A DNA stretch of 64,000 nt from contig NZ_JABEQJ010000001.1 in NCBI RefSeq assembly GCF_014174255.1, positions 310,001-374,000 of the forward strand, written 5' to 3'. Positions 44,269 to 54,769 of this stretch are shown piece after piece. The position numbers were made by a program, and so were the translations under genes. Source of the stretch: Gluconacetobacter sacchari (GTDB lineage Bacteria; Pseudomonadota; Alphaproteobacteria; Acetobacterales; Acetobacteraceae). How positions within the stretch are numbered: position 1 is the first letter of the stretch; every line of letters begins with the position of its first letter. The notes beneath the pieces are model-generated. The model was not told the origin of the DNA, did no database searches, and saw only the letters and a program-made list of their open reading frames with translations.

Positions 44269-46467
44269 CTACTCCCGCTGCGCCATGGGCAGAACGGGCA
44301 GCCCGTGCTGCCCGGGCGCCAGCACCCACGGGCGCGCCCCGCGCCAGTCGCGGTCCGAAACCACGACCGGGCCGCCGGCGCGCAGGAAGACGGCCTGCGC
44401 GCCGCCTTTCCAGGTCGCCAGCGAGTCGAGCATGCGCGCGCCGGGGCAGCCCGCGTCATCGGGGGCCAGCGTGACCAGCAGGGCCAGCCCGTCACACCGG
44501 GCCGGCGGCGCGCCCCGCAGGCGGAGCGCCACGCGCCCGCGATCCGGCAGGATCGCGCCGCCCGCCAGCGGCATGACCGGCAACGCCAGGGCCTGGCGCC
44601 AGTCATCCTCGACCAGCCGTTCGCTGCCTGGGTGCGGACCGATGCGCAGCGCGGCGCCGTCGCGCACCGCCAGCGTGCGGCCGTCGGGGGAGAGCAGCAG
44701 GTCCGGCCGCGCGACCAGGAAGGGCACGGCCAGTGCCAGCGCCATCGGCGCCATGCCCCAGGCGCGCCATCGGCCCGCCCACAGGCAGAGCCAGCACAGG
44801 CCCAGCATCCAGAGCGCCAGCCCCCAGTCGGGCATGGCCGGCACCGCCAGGCGCGCCGCCGGCCAGCCGGAGACCATGCGGGCCAGATCGAGGATCAGCC
44901 CGATGCCCCAGCCCATCGGCACCAGGGCCACGGAATCGAATCCCAGCGGCATCAGGAAGAGCGATAGCAGGCCCAGCGGCAGCACCCACATCGCCATCAG
45001 CGGCACCGCCAGCAGGTTGGCCAGGACGAACCAGGGCTGGAGCGTGCCGAAATGCGCCATCACCACCGGCACCGTCGCCCCGCCGGCCAGCAGGCTGGCC
45101 TGCGCCAGATGCGCGGCATGCAGCGCGCCGCGCCGCCAGCGGGCGGGCTGTTCGGTCAGGCGGGCCAGGATCGGACGGGTATGCTCGGCGCCCGCCGCCA
45201 GGGCCATGACGGCGACCAGCGACATCTGCAACGGGGCCTCCAGCAGGTCGGCGGGGCCGGTCAGCAGCAGCAGGATCGCGCCGACCGCCAGCCCGCGCAG
45301 CGACAGCGCCCGCCGACCGGTGACGATGGCCAGCACCACCAGCGCCGCCATGGTCAGGCTGCGCAGGGCCGGCAGATGCGCGCCCGTCAGCCCCACATAC
45401 AGGATACCGGCCACCAGCCCGGCGACGGCGGCGATCGACCGGCAGGGCCAATGCAGCGAGGCCCATTCCGAACAGGCCAGCAGCAGCCGCGCCGCCGCCA
45501 CCGAGACCCCCATGACGATGCCCAGATGCAGCCCCGCCACCGCCAGCAGGTGGGCCAGCCCCGCATCGGCGAACGCATCGCGGTCCGCCCGCGCCATGCC
45601 GACGGCGGACCCGGTCAGCACCGCCGTCGCCACGCCACCCGCCGCACCGGGCAGAACGCGCACGATCCGCGCCGAAATCCGCTCGCGCAGGGCCTCCAGC
45701 GACGATGATGCCGGCACCGGCCCGATGGCCTGCGCCCGGCCCAGGGCCGTGCCGCCGCCGGCGGTTCCGTCGAAATAGGCGCGGCGCTGCCGGTCGGGGC
45801 CGCCGGGCCAGGATGGCGGGGCCGGGGGCCGCAGCAGGGCGCGGACCCGCACCACCATGCCGGGAACGGGCGCGAGCGGATCGTCGGCGCGCAGGCGCAC
45901 GCGCAGGATGCGACGCAGAGGCGGCATGCCGGCATCCAGCGGGTCGTCCAGCACCGCGCCGGCCAGGTCCAGCCGGCGGATGGCGGGACCATCGGCCGGC
46001 AGCAGCGCCACCGCCGCCACGCGCCCGGTGACGATGGTCGCGCGTGCCGGCAGGTCGGGCAGAGGCGGCTGGCGATGCGTGGCCCAGAACGCGGCGAGGC
46101 ACCCCACCGCCAGCGTCGCGGCGCCCCCGCCGATGAGACGCGGGGCGAGGGCATGAGGCCGCCAGGCGATCCAGCCGAGCCCCAGAGCCGCGACGCCGGC
46201 CCAGGCCAGAACCTCCGGCGTGCCCGGCTCGCGCCGCAGCGAGAAATACCACGCGATGCCCAGCCCCAGTCCGACCGGCAGCCACAGCGCCAGGCGCCGC
46301 TGTTCCGCCAGCAGCAGGCGGGCGAGCAGGTCCCGTTCTTTTTTGAAAAAAAGAACCAAAAAACGTTTAGCCTTTATAAAGGGAAAACCGCCGGGCAAGG
46401 CGGAATACCGACAACGGATCAAAAGTCTTTTTGCGTCTTTTTCTTCAGAAAGAGAAGAGACAAACAC
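44269..46467 (-). CDS. comEC: ComEC/Rec2-family DNA-uptake channel
   Basis: ComEC moves transforming DNA across the inner membrane. The protein has an N-terminal DUF4131-like domain with two helices, then the competence domain with many helices ([20 protein letters not shown], the diagnostic HLLAxSGLHxG block; [20 protein letters not shown]), and a short C-terminal part. The zinc-hydrolase domain of long ComEC forms is missing, leaving 732 aa. The first 45 or so residues are encoded by AT-rich palindromic sequence and do not look native, and no in-frame ATG or GTG is found just inside, so the true start is uncertain. dprA is nearby (50.8 kb). Confidence 0.88.
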   Translation of the reverse strand: MFVSSLSEEKDAKRLLIRCRYSALPGGFPFIKAKRFLVLFFKKERDLLARLLLAEQRRLALWLPVGLGLGIAWYFSLRREPGTPEVLAWAGVAALGLGWIAWRPHALAPRLIGGGAATLAVGCLAAFWATHRQPPLPDLPARATIVTGRVAAVALLPADGPAIRRLDLAGAVLDDPLDAGMPPLRRILRVRLRADDPLAPVPGMVVRVRALLRPPAPPSWPGGPDRQRRAYFDGTAGGGTALGRAQAIGPVPASSSLEALRERISARIVRVLPGAAGGVATAVLTGSAVGMARADRDAFADAGLAHLLAVAGLHLGIVMGVSVAAARLLLACSEWASLHWPCRSIAAVAGLVAGILYVGLTGAHLPALRSLTMAALVVLAIVTGRRALSLRGLAVGAILLLLTGPADLLEAPLQMSLVAVMALAAGAEHTRPILARLTEQPARWRRGALHAAHLAQASLLAGGATVPVVMAHFGTLQPWFVLANLLAVPLMAMWVLPLGLLSLFLMPLGFDSVALVPMGWGIGLILDLARMVSGWPAARLAVPAMPDWGLALWMLGLCWLCLWAGRWRAWGMAPMALALAVPFLVARPDLLLSPDGRTLAVRDGAALRIGPHPGSERLVEDDWRQALALPVMPLAGGAILPDRGRVALRLRGAPPARCDGLALLVTLAPDDAGCPGARMLDSLATWKGGAQAVFLRAGGPVVVSDRDWRGARPWVLAPGQHGLPVLPMAQRE
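46335..46356. repeat. AT-rich hairpin within the comEC 5' end
   Basis: GTTCTTTTTT and AAAAAAGAAC are perfect 10-bp arms with a GA loop. The surrounding 46331-46470 is strikingly AT-rich for this chromosome and includes the palindrome CCTTTATAAAGG (46371-46382). It resembles extragenic terminator-like repeats of acetic acid bacteria (from memory). It could also provide a -10-like TATAAA for gltX. Confidence 0.6.
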
Positions 46468-46538
46468 CCCGCACCCGCGACACTCCCATACCGGCGCCCC
46501 CTGTCGGCAAACCTCGTCCCATGGTAAGGAGCCGGCTC

Positions 46539-47939
46539 ATGACCGTCCGCACGCGCTTCGCCCCGAGCCCGACCGGGTTGCTGCATATCGGCAACGCCCG
46601 CGCCGCCCTGTTCAACTTCCTCTATGCCCGCCACCATGGCGGGAAATTCCTGCTTCGTGTCGAGGATACCGACCGCGAACGCTCGACCCAGCATGCGGTC
46701 GACGTGCTGTTCGACGGGCTGGCCTGGATGGGCATCGACCCCGACGAGGAGCCTGTGTTCCAGTCCACCCGCCAGGCCCGCCATGCCGAGATCGCGCAGC
46801 ACCTGCTGGCGCGGGGGCTGGCCTATCGCTGCTACTGCACGCAGGAAGAATTGCAGCAGATGCGCGAGCAGGCCATGCAGGAGCACAGGCCGCCCCGCTA
46901 TAACGGCTACTGGCGCGATCGCGACCCGTCCGAGGCCCCGCCCGGGGCGCCCTATACGGTGCGCATCCGCGCCCCGCGCGAGGGCGAGACGGTGATCCAG
47001 GACCTGGTGCAGGGCGATGTCCGCGTCGCCAATGCCGAGATGGACGACATGATCATCCTGCGCGCCGACGGCACGCCGGTCTATCAGCTCGCAGTGGTGG
47101 TGGACGACCACGACATGGACATCACCCATGTCATACGGGGCGACGACCACCTGACCAACACCTTCCGCCAGGCGATGATCTATCGCGCCATGGGCTGGGA
47201 CCTGCCGAAATTCGCGCATCTGCCGCTGATCCACGGGCCGGACGGCGCCAAGCTGTCCAAGCGGCACGGTGCGCAGTCGGTGGTGGAATTCCGCGACATG
47301 GGCTACCTGCCCGAGGCGCTGAACAATTACCTGCTGCGCCTGGGCTGGGGGCATGGCGATGCCGAGATCCTGTCGCGCGACGAGCAGATCCATCTGTTCG
47401 ACCTCGATGGCGTCGGCCGGGCGCCGTCGCGGATGGATTACGCCAAGCTGCTGCACCTCAACGGCGTGTGGCTGCGCCAGGCCGACGATGCCCGCCTGAC
47501 CGGCGACGTGCTGGAGCGGCTGGCCGGCCACGAGGGCGTGACGGTGGACGACACGCTGCGCGCGCGGGTGCTGGCGCTGATGCCCGGACTGAAGGAGCGC
47601 GCCAAGACGCTGGTGGAACTGGCCGACAGCGCCGCCTTCCTGGGCCGGCACGTGCCGCTGGCGTTCGACGCCAAGGCCGAGAAACTGCTGACGGACGAGG
47701 CCCGCGCCATGCTGGGCCTGCTGGCCCGCGACCTGGCGGTGCTGGCGGCATTCGACGCGCCCGCGATCGACGCCGCCCTGCGCCATTTCGCCGAGAATCA
47801 CGGCCACAAGCTGGGCCAGGTGGCCCAGCCGCTGCGCGCCGCGATGACCGGCGGCGCGACCTCGCCCGGCATCGACGCCACGCTGGCCGCCCTGGGCCGG
47901 GACGAGGTGATGGCGCGGCTGGGGGCCGTCGCCCGATGA
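46539..47939 (+). CDS. gltX: Glutamyl-tRNA synthetase
   Basis: A class I synthetase of 466 aa, normal length. It has [20 protein letters not shown] with the HIGN motif and [12 protein letters not shown]. The KMSKS-equivalent is [13 protein letters not shown], preceded by [10 protein letters not shown]. The C-terminal anticodon domain ends in [27 protein letters not shown] lies 8 nt before the ATG at 46539. It opens the long operon and overlaps pyrB by 4 nt. Many Acetobacteraceae carry two gltX genes, so this one might charge tRNA-Glu, tRNA-Gln or both. Confidence 0.96.
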   Translation: MTVRTRFAPSPTGLLHIGNARAALFNFLYARHHGGKFLLRVEDTDRERSTQHAVDVLFDGLAWMGIDPDEEPVFQSTRQARHAEIAQHLLARGLAYRCYCTQEELQQMREQAMQEHRPPRYNGYWRDRDPSEAPPGAPYTVRIRAPREGETVIQDLVQGDVRVANAEMDDMIILRADGTPVYQLAVVVDDHDMDITHVIRGDDHLTNTFRQAMIYRAMGWDLPKFAHLPLIHGPDGAKLSKRHGAQSVVEFRDMGYLPEALNNYLLRLGWGHGDAEILSRDEQIHLFDLDGVGRAPSRMDYAKLLHLNGVWLRQADDARLTGDVLERLAGHEGVTVDDTLRARVLALMPGLKERAKTLVELADSAAFLGRHVPLAFDAKAEKLLTDEARAMLGLLARDLAVLAAFDAPAIDAALRHFAENHGHKLGQVAQPLRAAMTGGATSPGIDATLAALGRDEVMARLGAVAR

Positions 47940-48901
47940 ACGACAGCCCGCGCGCGGTGCCGCCCCGGTTCTTCCCGCAGCACGGGCGGCACCTGCTGGG
48001 CCTCCAGGGCATGCATCCCACCCGGATCGCGCCCTTCCTGGACCTGGCCGAGAGCTACGCGCTGATGAACCGCTCGCGCCAGACGCCGCGCGACCGGCTG
48101 CGCGGGCGCACCGTCATCAACCTGTTCTTCGAGGACAGCACGCGGACCCGCACCTCGTTCGAACTGGCGGCGCGGCGGCTGGGGGCGGACGTGGTCAACA
48201 TGACGGTCGCCACCTCGTCGGTGAACAAGGGCGAGACGCTGCTGGACACCGCCGCCACGCTGAACGCGATGCGTACCGACCTGCTGGTGGTGCGCCATTC
48301 GCAGTCCGGCGCGCCGGCGCTGCTGGCGCGCAAGGTCGAGGCCAGCGTGGTGAATGCCGGCGACGGCACCCATGAACACCCGACCCAGGCCCTGCTGGAC
48401 GCGCTGACCATCCGCCGGCATTTCGGCACGCTGCACGGGCTGACGGTGGCGATCTGCGGCGATGTCAGCCACAGCCGGGTGGCGCGGTCGAACATCCACC
48501 TGCTGACGGCCATGGGGGCACAGGTGCGGGTGGTCGGGCCGCCGACACTGATCCCCGGCGCCATCGGCGCGCTGGGCGTCGATGTCCATTACACGATGGA
48601 AGACGGGCTGCGCGATGCCGACGTGGTGATGATGCTGCGCATGCAGCGCGAGCGGATGAATGGCGGCCAGGTGCCCAGCCCGCGCGAATATTTCCGTTTC
48701 TACGGGCTGGACCTCAAGCGGCTGGCGCTGGCCCGGCCGGGGGCGCTGGTGATGCATCCCGGCCCGATGAATCGCGGTGTCGAGATCGAAAGCCGCGTCG
48801 CCGATTCGGACCAGAGCGTGATCCGCGAACAGGTCGAGATGGGGGTGGCCGTGCGCATGGCCGTCCTGGACCTGCTGTCGCGCGCCGGAGACCAGACGTG
48901 A
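47936..48901 (+). CDS. pyrB: Aspartate carbamoyltransferase catalytic subunit
   Basis: PyrB forms N-carbamoyl-aspartate in pyrimidine synthesis. Motifs seen are [20 protein letters not shown] (carbamoyl-phosphate STRTRT), [30 protein letters not shown] and [19 protein letters not shown]. It has 321 aa. ATG 47936 overlaps the gltX stop (ATGA) and its own stop overlaps the pyrC start. No pyrI is present. The partner PyrC lacks metal ligands and may form a structural complex with it, as in Pseudomonas-type ATCases. Confidence 0.96.
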   Translation: MNDSPRAVPPRFFPQHGRHLLGLQGMHPTRIAPFLDLAESYALMNRSRQTPRDRLRGRTVINLFFEDSTRTRTSFELAARRLGADVVNMTVATSSVNKGETLLDTAATLNAMRTDLLVVRHSQSGAPALLARKVEASVVNAGDGTHEHPTQALLDALTIRRHFGTLHGLTVAICGDVSHSRVARSNIHLLTAMGAQVRVVGPPTLIPGAIGALGVDVHYTMEDGLRDADVVMMLRMQRERMNGGQVPSPREYFRFYGLDLKRLALARPGALVMHPGPMNRGVEIESRVADSDQSVIREQVEMGVAVRMAVLDLLSRAGDQT

Positions 48902-50211
48902 GCACTTCCCACCCGGCCCGGCCGCTGCTGTTCGAGAATGTCCGCCTGATCGACCCCGCGGGGGGGCTCGACCGGCCCGGGCGCCTGCTGGTCCGGGGCG
49001 GCGTGATCGCCGGCATCGACCTGCCGGGCGCCGAGGGGGTGCCCGGGGACGCCCGGACGATCGATGGCGGCGGCACGGTGCTGTGTCCCGGCCTGGTCGA
49101 TATGCGGGTGGCGATCGGCGAGCCCGGATTCGAATATCGCGAAACCGTGGCCTCGGCCGCCCGCGCGGCGGCGGCGGGCGGCATCACCACCATGGCGGTG
49201 CTGCCCAACAGCCAGCCCGCGATCGACGACCCCGCGCTGGTGCGGCACCTGCGGGCGCGCGGCGAGGAAACGGGCATGGTCTCGATCCTGCCCTATGGCG
49301 CGCTGACGCGCGGGTGCGCGGGCACCGAGATGGCGGAGATCGGCCTGCTGGACGAGGCCGGGGCGGTCGCCTTCACCGACGGCACGCAGGCCCTGGCCGA
49401 CGCGCGGATGATGCGGCTGGCCCTGACCTATGCCAGGGGATTCGACGCCCTGGTGGTGCAGCACCCCGAGGATCCGTCGCTGGCGCGCGGCGGTTGCGCC
49501 ACCGATGGCGAGCTGGCGACGCGGCTGGGCCTGCCGGGCATTCCCACGGCGGCGGAGGCGATCATGATCGCCCGCGACCTGCGGCTGGCCGAACTGACGC
49601 GGGGGCGGCTGCATTTCGCCCATGTCTCCACCGCCGAGGGGCTGGAGCTGATCCGCGCCGCCAAGGCGCGCGGCCTGCGCGTGACCTGCGATACCGCGCC
49701 GCCCTATTTCGACCTGAACGAGACCGCGATCGGCGATTTCCGCACCTATGCCAAGCTGTCGCCGCCGCTGCGGGGCGAAGCCGACCGGCTGGCCGTCTGC
49801 GCCGCGCTGGCCGACGGGACGATCGACGCCATCGCCTCGGACCACGCGCCCTGCGACGCCGACGACAAGCGCCAGCCTTTCGCCATGGCCTCGGCCGGCG
49901 GCACCGGGCTGGCCACCCTGCTGCCCGTCACGCTGGCGCGGGTCCATGGCGGCACGCTGGCGCTGATCGACGCGCTGGGGCTGCTGACCCATCGGCCCGC
50001 GGCCCTGCTGGGCAGCGGCGCCGGCACGCTGGCCCAGGGGGCGGCGGCCGATCTGTGCCTGTTCGAGCCCGATCGCGCCTGGCAGATCGTGGCCGGCGAG
50101 CTGCCGGGCCGGGCGCGCAACACGCCCTTCGACGGGCGCGCCGTCGAAGGGCGGGTGCTCGGCACCTGGAAGGCCGGGCGCCGGGTCTTCGGGCAGGACG
50201 CGGCGGAATGA
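48898..50211 (+). CDS. pyrC: Dihydroorotase-like protein lacking the HxH metal motif (pseudo-DHOase)
   Basis: The 437-aa amidohydrolase-fold protein is of class I dihydroorotase type: [70 protein letters not shown] and RTPFDG-like NTPFDGRAV. The metal-binding DxHxH is VDMRVAI, so both histidines are lost, while the later His of QHPEDPS and AHVS and the SDHAP Asp remain. It is probably not a normal dihydroorotase; an active one should lie elsewhere. The GTG at 48898 overlaps pyrB and plsY follows with a 4-nt overlap. Naming as pyrC follows the family only. Confidence 0.85.
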   Translation: MSTSHPARPLLFENVRLIDPAGGLDRPGRLLVRGGVIAGIDLPGAEGVPGDARTIDGGGTVLCPGLVDMRVAIGEPGFEYRETVASAARAAAAGGITTMAVLPNSQPAIDDPALVRHLRARGEETGMVSILPYGALTRGCAGTEMAEIGLLDEAGAVAFTDGTQALADARMMRLALTYARGFDALVVQHPEDPSLARGGCATDGELATRLGLPGIPTAAEAIMIARDLRLAELTRGRLHFAHVSTAEGLELIRAAKARGLRVTCDTAPPYFDLNETAIGDFRTYAKLSPPLRGEADRLAVCAALADGTIDAIASDHAPCDADDKRQPFAMASAGGTGLATLLPVTLARVHGGTLALIDALGLLTHRPAALLGSGAGTLAQGAAADLCLFEPDRAWQIVAGELPGRARNTPFDGRAVEGRVLGTWKAGRRVFGQDAAE

Positions 50212-50843
50212 CCGACACACTCCCGGGCTATGTCCTGCAATTGCTGGCGGCCATCGGCGTGCTGGCCTACGGCATCGGCAGCGTCCCCTTCGGCCTGCTG
50301 CTGACGCAATTGGGCGGCGCGGGCGATATCCGCGCCATCGGGTCGGGCAATATCGGCGCCACCAACGTGCTGCGCACCGGCCGGCGCGGGCTGGCGGCGG
50401 CGACGCTACTGCTGGATGGCGGCAAGGGCGCCTTCGCGGTGCTGTGCGGCTTCATTCTCTCGCCCTTCCATACCGCGCCGGCGATGGCGGTGGCGGCCCT
50501 GTGCGCCGTCATCGGCCATTGCTTTCCCATCTGGCTGAAATTCAAGGGTGGCAAGGGCGTGGCCACCGGGCTGGGCGCGGCGCTGGCCCTGTCGCCGCTG
50601 GCCGGTCTGGCCTGCTGCGCCCTGTGGCTGGGGGTGGCGAAGCTGACACGGATCTCCTCGGCCGGGGCTTTGGCCGCGTTCGTGGCCTTGCCGGTGCTGC
50701 TGGTGCTGCTGGACGGCGGCCCGCGCGGCCCGATTCCGCTGGCGGGACTGCTGATCGCGGTGCTGGTGATCGCGCGGCATCACGGCAATATCCGGCGCCT
50801 GCTGAACGGGACCGAGCCGCGAATCGGACGGAAGACCCCGTGA
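50208..50843 (+). CDS. plsY: Glycerol-3-phosphate acyltransferase PlsY
   Basis: PlsY moves an acyl group from acyl-phosphate to glycerol-3-phosphate, the first membrane-lipid step. It is an integral membrane protein of 211 aa with about five helices. Its three signature loops are IGSGNIGATNVLRTGRRG, KFKGGKGVATGLGAALAL and ARHHGNIRRLLNGTEPR. It begins YGIGSVPFGLLL after the first helix. ATG 50208 overlaps the pyrC stop by 4 nt, and dprA overlaps its end. Confidence 0.96.
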   Translation: MTDTLPGYVLQLLAAIGVLAYGIGSVPFGLLLTQLGGAGDIRAIGSGNIGATNVLRTGRRGLAAATLLLDGGKGAFAVLCGFILSPFHTAPAMAVAALCAVIGHCFPIWLKFKGGKGVATGLGAALALSPLAGLACCALWLGVAKLTRISSAGALAAFVALPVLLVLLDGGPRGPIPLAGLLIAVLVIARHHGNIRRLLNGTEPRIGRKTP

Positions 50844-52015
50844 CATCGGGCGGGCCGCTGGCCGCGCGCCTGCGCCTGGCGCGCAGCGAAGGCGTGGGCC
50901 CGGTCGGCTATCGCAAGCTTCTGCTCGATTACGGCGACGCGGCAAGCGCGCTGTCCGCCCTGCCGGCCCGGGCCCGGGCCGCCGGCCGGGCGCGGGGGCT
51001 GCGCATTCCGCCCGAGGACGAGATCGCGGCCGAGATCGCGGGCACCGCGGCCCTGGGCGGGCGGATCCTGATGCTGGGCGACCCCGATTATCCGCCGCTG
51101 CTGGCCGCCATCCACGACGCGCCGCCGGCATTGTCGGTCCTGGGCGACCCGGCGCGGCTGGGCGGATGCTGCATCGCGATCGTGGGGGCGCGCAATGCCT
51201 CGTCGAACGGCGCGCGCATGGCCGAAAGCCTGGCCGCCACCCTGGCGGCGCGGGGCGTCACCGTGGTCTCGGGCCTGGCGCGGGGCATCGATGCCGCCGC
51301 CCATGCGGGGGCGCTACGGGCCGGCACCACCATCGCCGCCGTCGCCGGAGGGCTGGACCGCCCCTATCCGGCGGACCATGCGTCCTTGCAGGACAGGATT
51401 GCACAATACGGCGCCGTCGTTACCGAAACCCCGTTGGGCATCGCGCCGCAGAGCCGGCATTTCCCCCGCCGCAACCGGCTGATCGCCGGCCTGTCGCTGG
51501 GCTGCGTGGTCGTCGAGGCCGCGCTGCGTTCGGGCAGCCTGATCACCGCCGACCTGGCGGCGGATTATGGCCGCACGGTCTTCGCCGTACCCGGATCGCC
51601 GCTGGATCCGCGCAGCCGGGGCGCCAATTCCCTGCTGCGGCGCGGCGCGATCCTGACCGAGAGCGAGACCGATATCCTGGCCGAACTGCCCGATCCGGCG
51701 AACCGGGACCTCTTTTCCACCCAGGCGCTCCGGCGGCCCGGCGGACCGGCGCAAGGCGGCACGCCCTGGCCGGAACCGCCGGCCGGAGCGGGTTCGCCGC
51801 CCCCTGCTGACACCCCCGGGGAGGCGCCGGACATCCGGCGGGCGATCCTTCGTCTGCTGTCATTCACGCCAACGCCGGTTGACGATCTTGTACGGCGCTG
51901 CCAGTTCTCGACATCGGCGATCCTGACCGTTCTGTCGGAACTGGAACTGGCGGGCGACATTGAAACCCTTCCCGGCGGGAGTGTCGTCTTGCCATCCCTG
52001 CCCGACGGACCCTGA
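50840..52015 (+). CDS. dprA: DNA-processing protein DprA
   Basis: DprA loads RecA on incoming single-stranded DNA in transformation. The 391-aa protein has an N-terminal SAM-like domain (RLRLARSEGVGPVGYRKLLL). The Rossmann domain reads CIAIVGARNASSNGARMAES, VSGLARGIDAAAHAGALRAG, RHFPRRNRLIAGLSLGCVVV and GSLITADLAADYGRTVFAVP. The C-terminal winged helix reads FTPTPVDDLVRRCQFSTSAI. It starts with GTG 50840, overlapping plsY by 4 nt. Natural transformation is suggested by dprA and comEC together but pilus genes are not in the window. Confidence 0.95.
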   Translation: MTSGGPLAARLRLARSEGVGPVGYRKLLLDYGDAASALSALPARARAAGRARGLRIPPEDEIAAEIAGTAALGGRILMLGDPDYPPLLAAIHDAPPALSVLGDPARLGGCCIAIVGARNASSNGARMAESLAATLAARGVTVVSGLARGIDAAAHAGALRAGTTIAAVAGGLDRPYPADHASLQDRIAQYGAVVTETPLGIAPQSRHFPRRNRLIAGLSLGCVVVEAALRSGSLITADLAADYGRTVFAVPGSPLDPRSRGANSLLRRGAILTESETDILAELPDPANRDLFSTQALRRPGGPAQGGTPWPEPPAGAGSPPPADTPGEAPDIRRAILRLLSFTPTPVDDLVRRCQFSTSAILTVLSELELAGDIETLPGGSVVLPSLPDGP

Positions 52016-52051
52016 CGGGTGCCGGAACGAGACGCGTGATCCGGAGACAGA

Positions 52052-54769
52052 ATGACTGACGTGGTCGTGGTCGAATCGCCTGCCAAGGCGAAGACGATCA
52101 ACAAGTATCTGGGAGACGGCTTTACCGTTCTGGCGTCGTTCGGCCATGTCCGCGACCTGCCGCCCAAGGATGGCAGCGTCCGCCCGGACGAGAATTTCGC
52201 CATGGACTGGGAAGCCGACGAGCGCGGCAACCGGCAGATCGCTGCCATCGCCAAGGCGCTGCGCGGGGCCAAGCACCTGTATCTGGCCACCGACCCGGAT
52301 CGCGAGGGCGAGGCAATTTCGTGGCATGTCCGCGCCATGCTGGAGGAGCGGAAGCTGCTGAAGGGCGTGGATGTCCAGCGCGTCACCTTCAACGAGATCA
52401 CCAAATCCGCCATCCGCACCGCGATGGCCCACCCCCGCGAGCTGGACCAGCCGCTGATCGAGGCCTATCTGGCCCGCCGGGCGCTGGACTACCTGGTGGG
52501 CTTCACCCTGTCGCCGGTCCTGTGGCGCAAGCTGCCGGGGTCGCGCAGCGCCGGCCGCGTGCAGTCGGTCGCCCTGCGGCTGATCTGCGAGCGCGAAGCC
52601 GAGATCGAGGCGTTCAAGACTCGGGAATACTGGACGGTCGCCGCCCAGTTCACCACGCCCGGGGGCGCGCCCTTCACCGCGCGCCTGACCCACCTGGCCG
52701 GCCGGAAGCTGGAACAGTTCGACCTGCATGACGAAGCCGGGGCCATGGCGGCCAAGGCGACGGTCGAAGGCGGCACGTTCGCGGTGCGGTCGGTCGAGCG
52801 GCGCAAGGTGCGGCGCAACCCGCCGCCGCCCTTCACCACCTCGACCATGCAGCAGGAGGCCTCGCGCAAGCTGGGCATGGGCGCGCAGGCGGCGATGCGC
52901 GTCGCGCAGCAACTGTACGAGGGCATCGATCTGGGCGGCGAGACGGTCGGCCTGATCACTTATATGCGAACCGACGGCGTGCAGATGGCCGGCGAGGCGA
53001 TCACCGCCATCCGCGACCATATCGGCAGCAGCTTCGGCGCCCCCTATGTGCCGGAAAAGGCCCGGATCTATTCCACCCGCGCCAAGAACGCGCAGGAGGC
53101 GCACGAGGCGATCCGCCCCACCGATGTCGCCCGCACCCCCGCCGAGGTCGCCCGCTATCTGAGCGACGAGCAGCGGCGGCTGTACGAACTGGTCTGGAAG
53201 CGCTCGGTCGCCAGCCAGATGCAGTCGGCCGAACTGGACCAGGTGATCGTCGAGATCGCGGATGCCGCCGGCGCCGCGACCCTGCGTGCCAACGGCTCGA
53301 TCATCGCGTTCGACGGCTTCCTGAAACTGTACAGTGAGGGGCGTGACGACGCCGCGCCGAAGGACGAGCAGGACGACGAGAGCCGGATGCTGCCGCCGAT
53401 GCGCGAACGCGACCCGCTGAAGACCGGCACCGTCGAAGCCGACCAGCATTTCACCCAGCCGCCGCCGCGCTATTCGGAAGCGTCGCTGGTCAAGAAGATG
53501 GAGGAGATCGGCATCGGCCGGCCCTCGACCTATGCCTCGATCCTGTCGGTGCTGCGCGACCGCAATTACGTGCGACTCGAGGCGCGGCGCTTCGTGCCCG
53601 AGGATCGGGGCCGTCTGGTGACGGCCTTCCTGACCTCGTTCTTCGAACGCTATGTCGATACCGGCTTCACGGCCGGGCTGGAGGAGCAGCTCGACGACAT
53701 CTCGGGCGGCCGGGCCGACTGGCGGGACGTGATGTCGGCCTTCTGGCGCGATTTCTCGCACGCGGTGGACCAGACGAAGGATCTGAAGATCTCCGACGTC
53801 ATCACCGCGCTCGATGGCGATCTGGCGCCGCATTTCTTTCCGCCGCGCCCCGACGGCACCGACCCGCGCGTCTGCACCGCCTGCGGCACCGGCCGGCTGG
53901 GGCTGAAGCTGGGGCGCTATGGCGCCTTCATCGGCTGCTCGAACTATCCGACCTGCCAGTTCACCCGTCGCCTGGTGGTGGACGCCAAGGAGGAAGGCGA
54001 GGCCGACACGCTGAAGGACGGCATGCGCGTGCTGGGCCAGGCGCCGAGCGGCGAGGACGTGACCGTCAAGCGCGGCCCGTGGGGGCTGTATGTCCAGCAG
54101 GGCGAGCCCGACCCCGAGGACAAGAAGGCCAAGCCGAAGCGCGCCACCATTCCGCGCGGCATAGAGGGTGACAAGATCACCCTGGACCAGGCGCTGGGCC
54201 TGCTGTCGCTGCCGCGCATGGTCGGCCTCCACCCCGAGACCGGCGAGCCGATCGAGGCCGGGCTGGGGCGGTTCGGGCCCTATGTGAAGATGGGCGCCAT
54301 CTATGGCTCGCTGGACAAGGATGACGACATCCTGACCGTCGGGCTGAACCGCGCGGTCGACGTGCTGGCGCGCAAGCTGGCCTCGGTCCGCACCATCGCG
54401 CCGCATCCCAGGGACGGCGAGCCGGTGATGGTACGCAAGGGCCGGTTCGGGCCCTACATCCAGCACGGCCAGATGGTGGTGAACGTGCCGCGTGGCGAGG
54501 CGATGGAAGACGTGACGCTGGACCAGGCGGTGGCGCTGCTGGCCGAGAAGGGCAAGCCGCTGAAGCCCAAGGGCAAGGCCGCCGCCAAGAAGACGACCGC
54601 CAAAAGCACCACGCGCAAGACGGCGGCGAAGACGACGAAGAAGGAGGCCGACGGGGCCGACGCCCCGGCCGCCAAGCCCAGGGCCACCCGCGCCAGAAAG
54701 GCCGCGCCGGCCGAAGGCGCCGAAAGCCCTGCGAAGCGCGGCCGCCGCACGGCAGCCAAGGCCGAGTGA
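52052..54769 (+). CDS. topA: DNA topoisomerase I
   Basis: The type IA enzyme relaxes negative supercoils. The 905-aa protein has TOPRIM (VVVESPAKAKTINKYLGDGF, ATDPDREGEAISWHV) and catalytic Tyr304 in GLITYMRTDGVQ. One Cys4 zinc finger (CTACGTGRLG and CSNYPTC) follows, then several C-terminal repeats (GPWGLYVQQG, GRFGPYVKMG, GRFGPYIQHG). It ends in a Lys/Ala/Thr-rich tail (about 850-905), common in alphaproteobacteria. It lies 36 nt after dprA. Confidence 0.97.
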   Translation: MTDVVVVESPAKAKTINKYLGDGFTVLASFGHVRDLPPKDGSVRPDENFAMDWEADERGNRQIAAIAKALRGAKHLYLATDPDREGEAISWHVRAMLEERKLLKGVDVQRVTFNEITKSAIRTAMAHPRELDQPLIEAYLARRALDYLVGFTLSPVLWRKLPGSRSAGRVQSVALRLICEREAEIEAFKTREYWTVAAQFTTPGGAPFTARLTHLAGRKLEQFDLHDEAGAMAAKATVEGGTFAVRSVERRKVRRNPPPPFTTSTMQQEASRKLGMGAQAAMRVAQQLYEGIDLGGETVGLITYMRTDGVQMAGEAITAIRDHIGSSFGAPYVPEKARIYSTRAKNAQEAHEAIRPTDVARTPAEVARYLSDEQRRLYELVWKRSVASQMQSAELDQVIVEIADAAGAATLRANGSIIAFDGFLKLYSEGRDDAAPKDEQDDESRMLPPMRERDPLKTGTVEADQHFTQPPPRYSEASLVKKMEEIGIGRPSTYASILSVLRDRNYVRLEARRFVPEDRGRLVTAFLTSFFERYVDTGFTAGLEEQLDDISGGRADWRDVMSAFWRDFSHAVDQTKDLKISDVITALDGDLAPHFFPPRPDGTDPRVCTACGTGRLGLKLGRYGAFIGCSNYPTCQFTRRLVVDAKEEGEADTLKDGMRVLGQAPSGEDVTVKRGPWGLYVQQGEPDPEDKKAKPKRATIPRGIEGDKITLDQALGLLSLPRMVGLHPETGEPIEAGLGRFGPYVKMGAIYGSLDKDDDILTVGLNRAVDVLARKLASVRTIAPHPRDGEPVMVRKGRFGPYIQHGQMVVNVPRGEAMEDVTLDQAVALLAEKGKPLKPKGKAAAKKTTAKSTTRKTAAKTTKKEADGADAPAAKPRATRARKAAPAEGAESPAKRGRRTAAKAE

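Noticed and set aside
46431-46538. Longer gltX start at 46431
   Set aside because: The upstream residues come from the AT-rich repeat; [13 protein letters not shown] at 46539 has the family N-terminus and a strong TAAGGAG.
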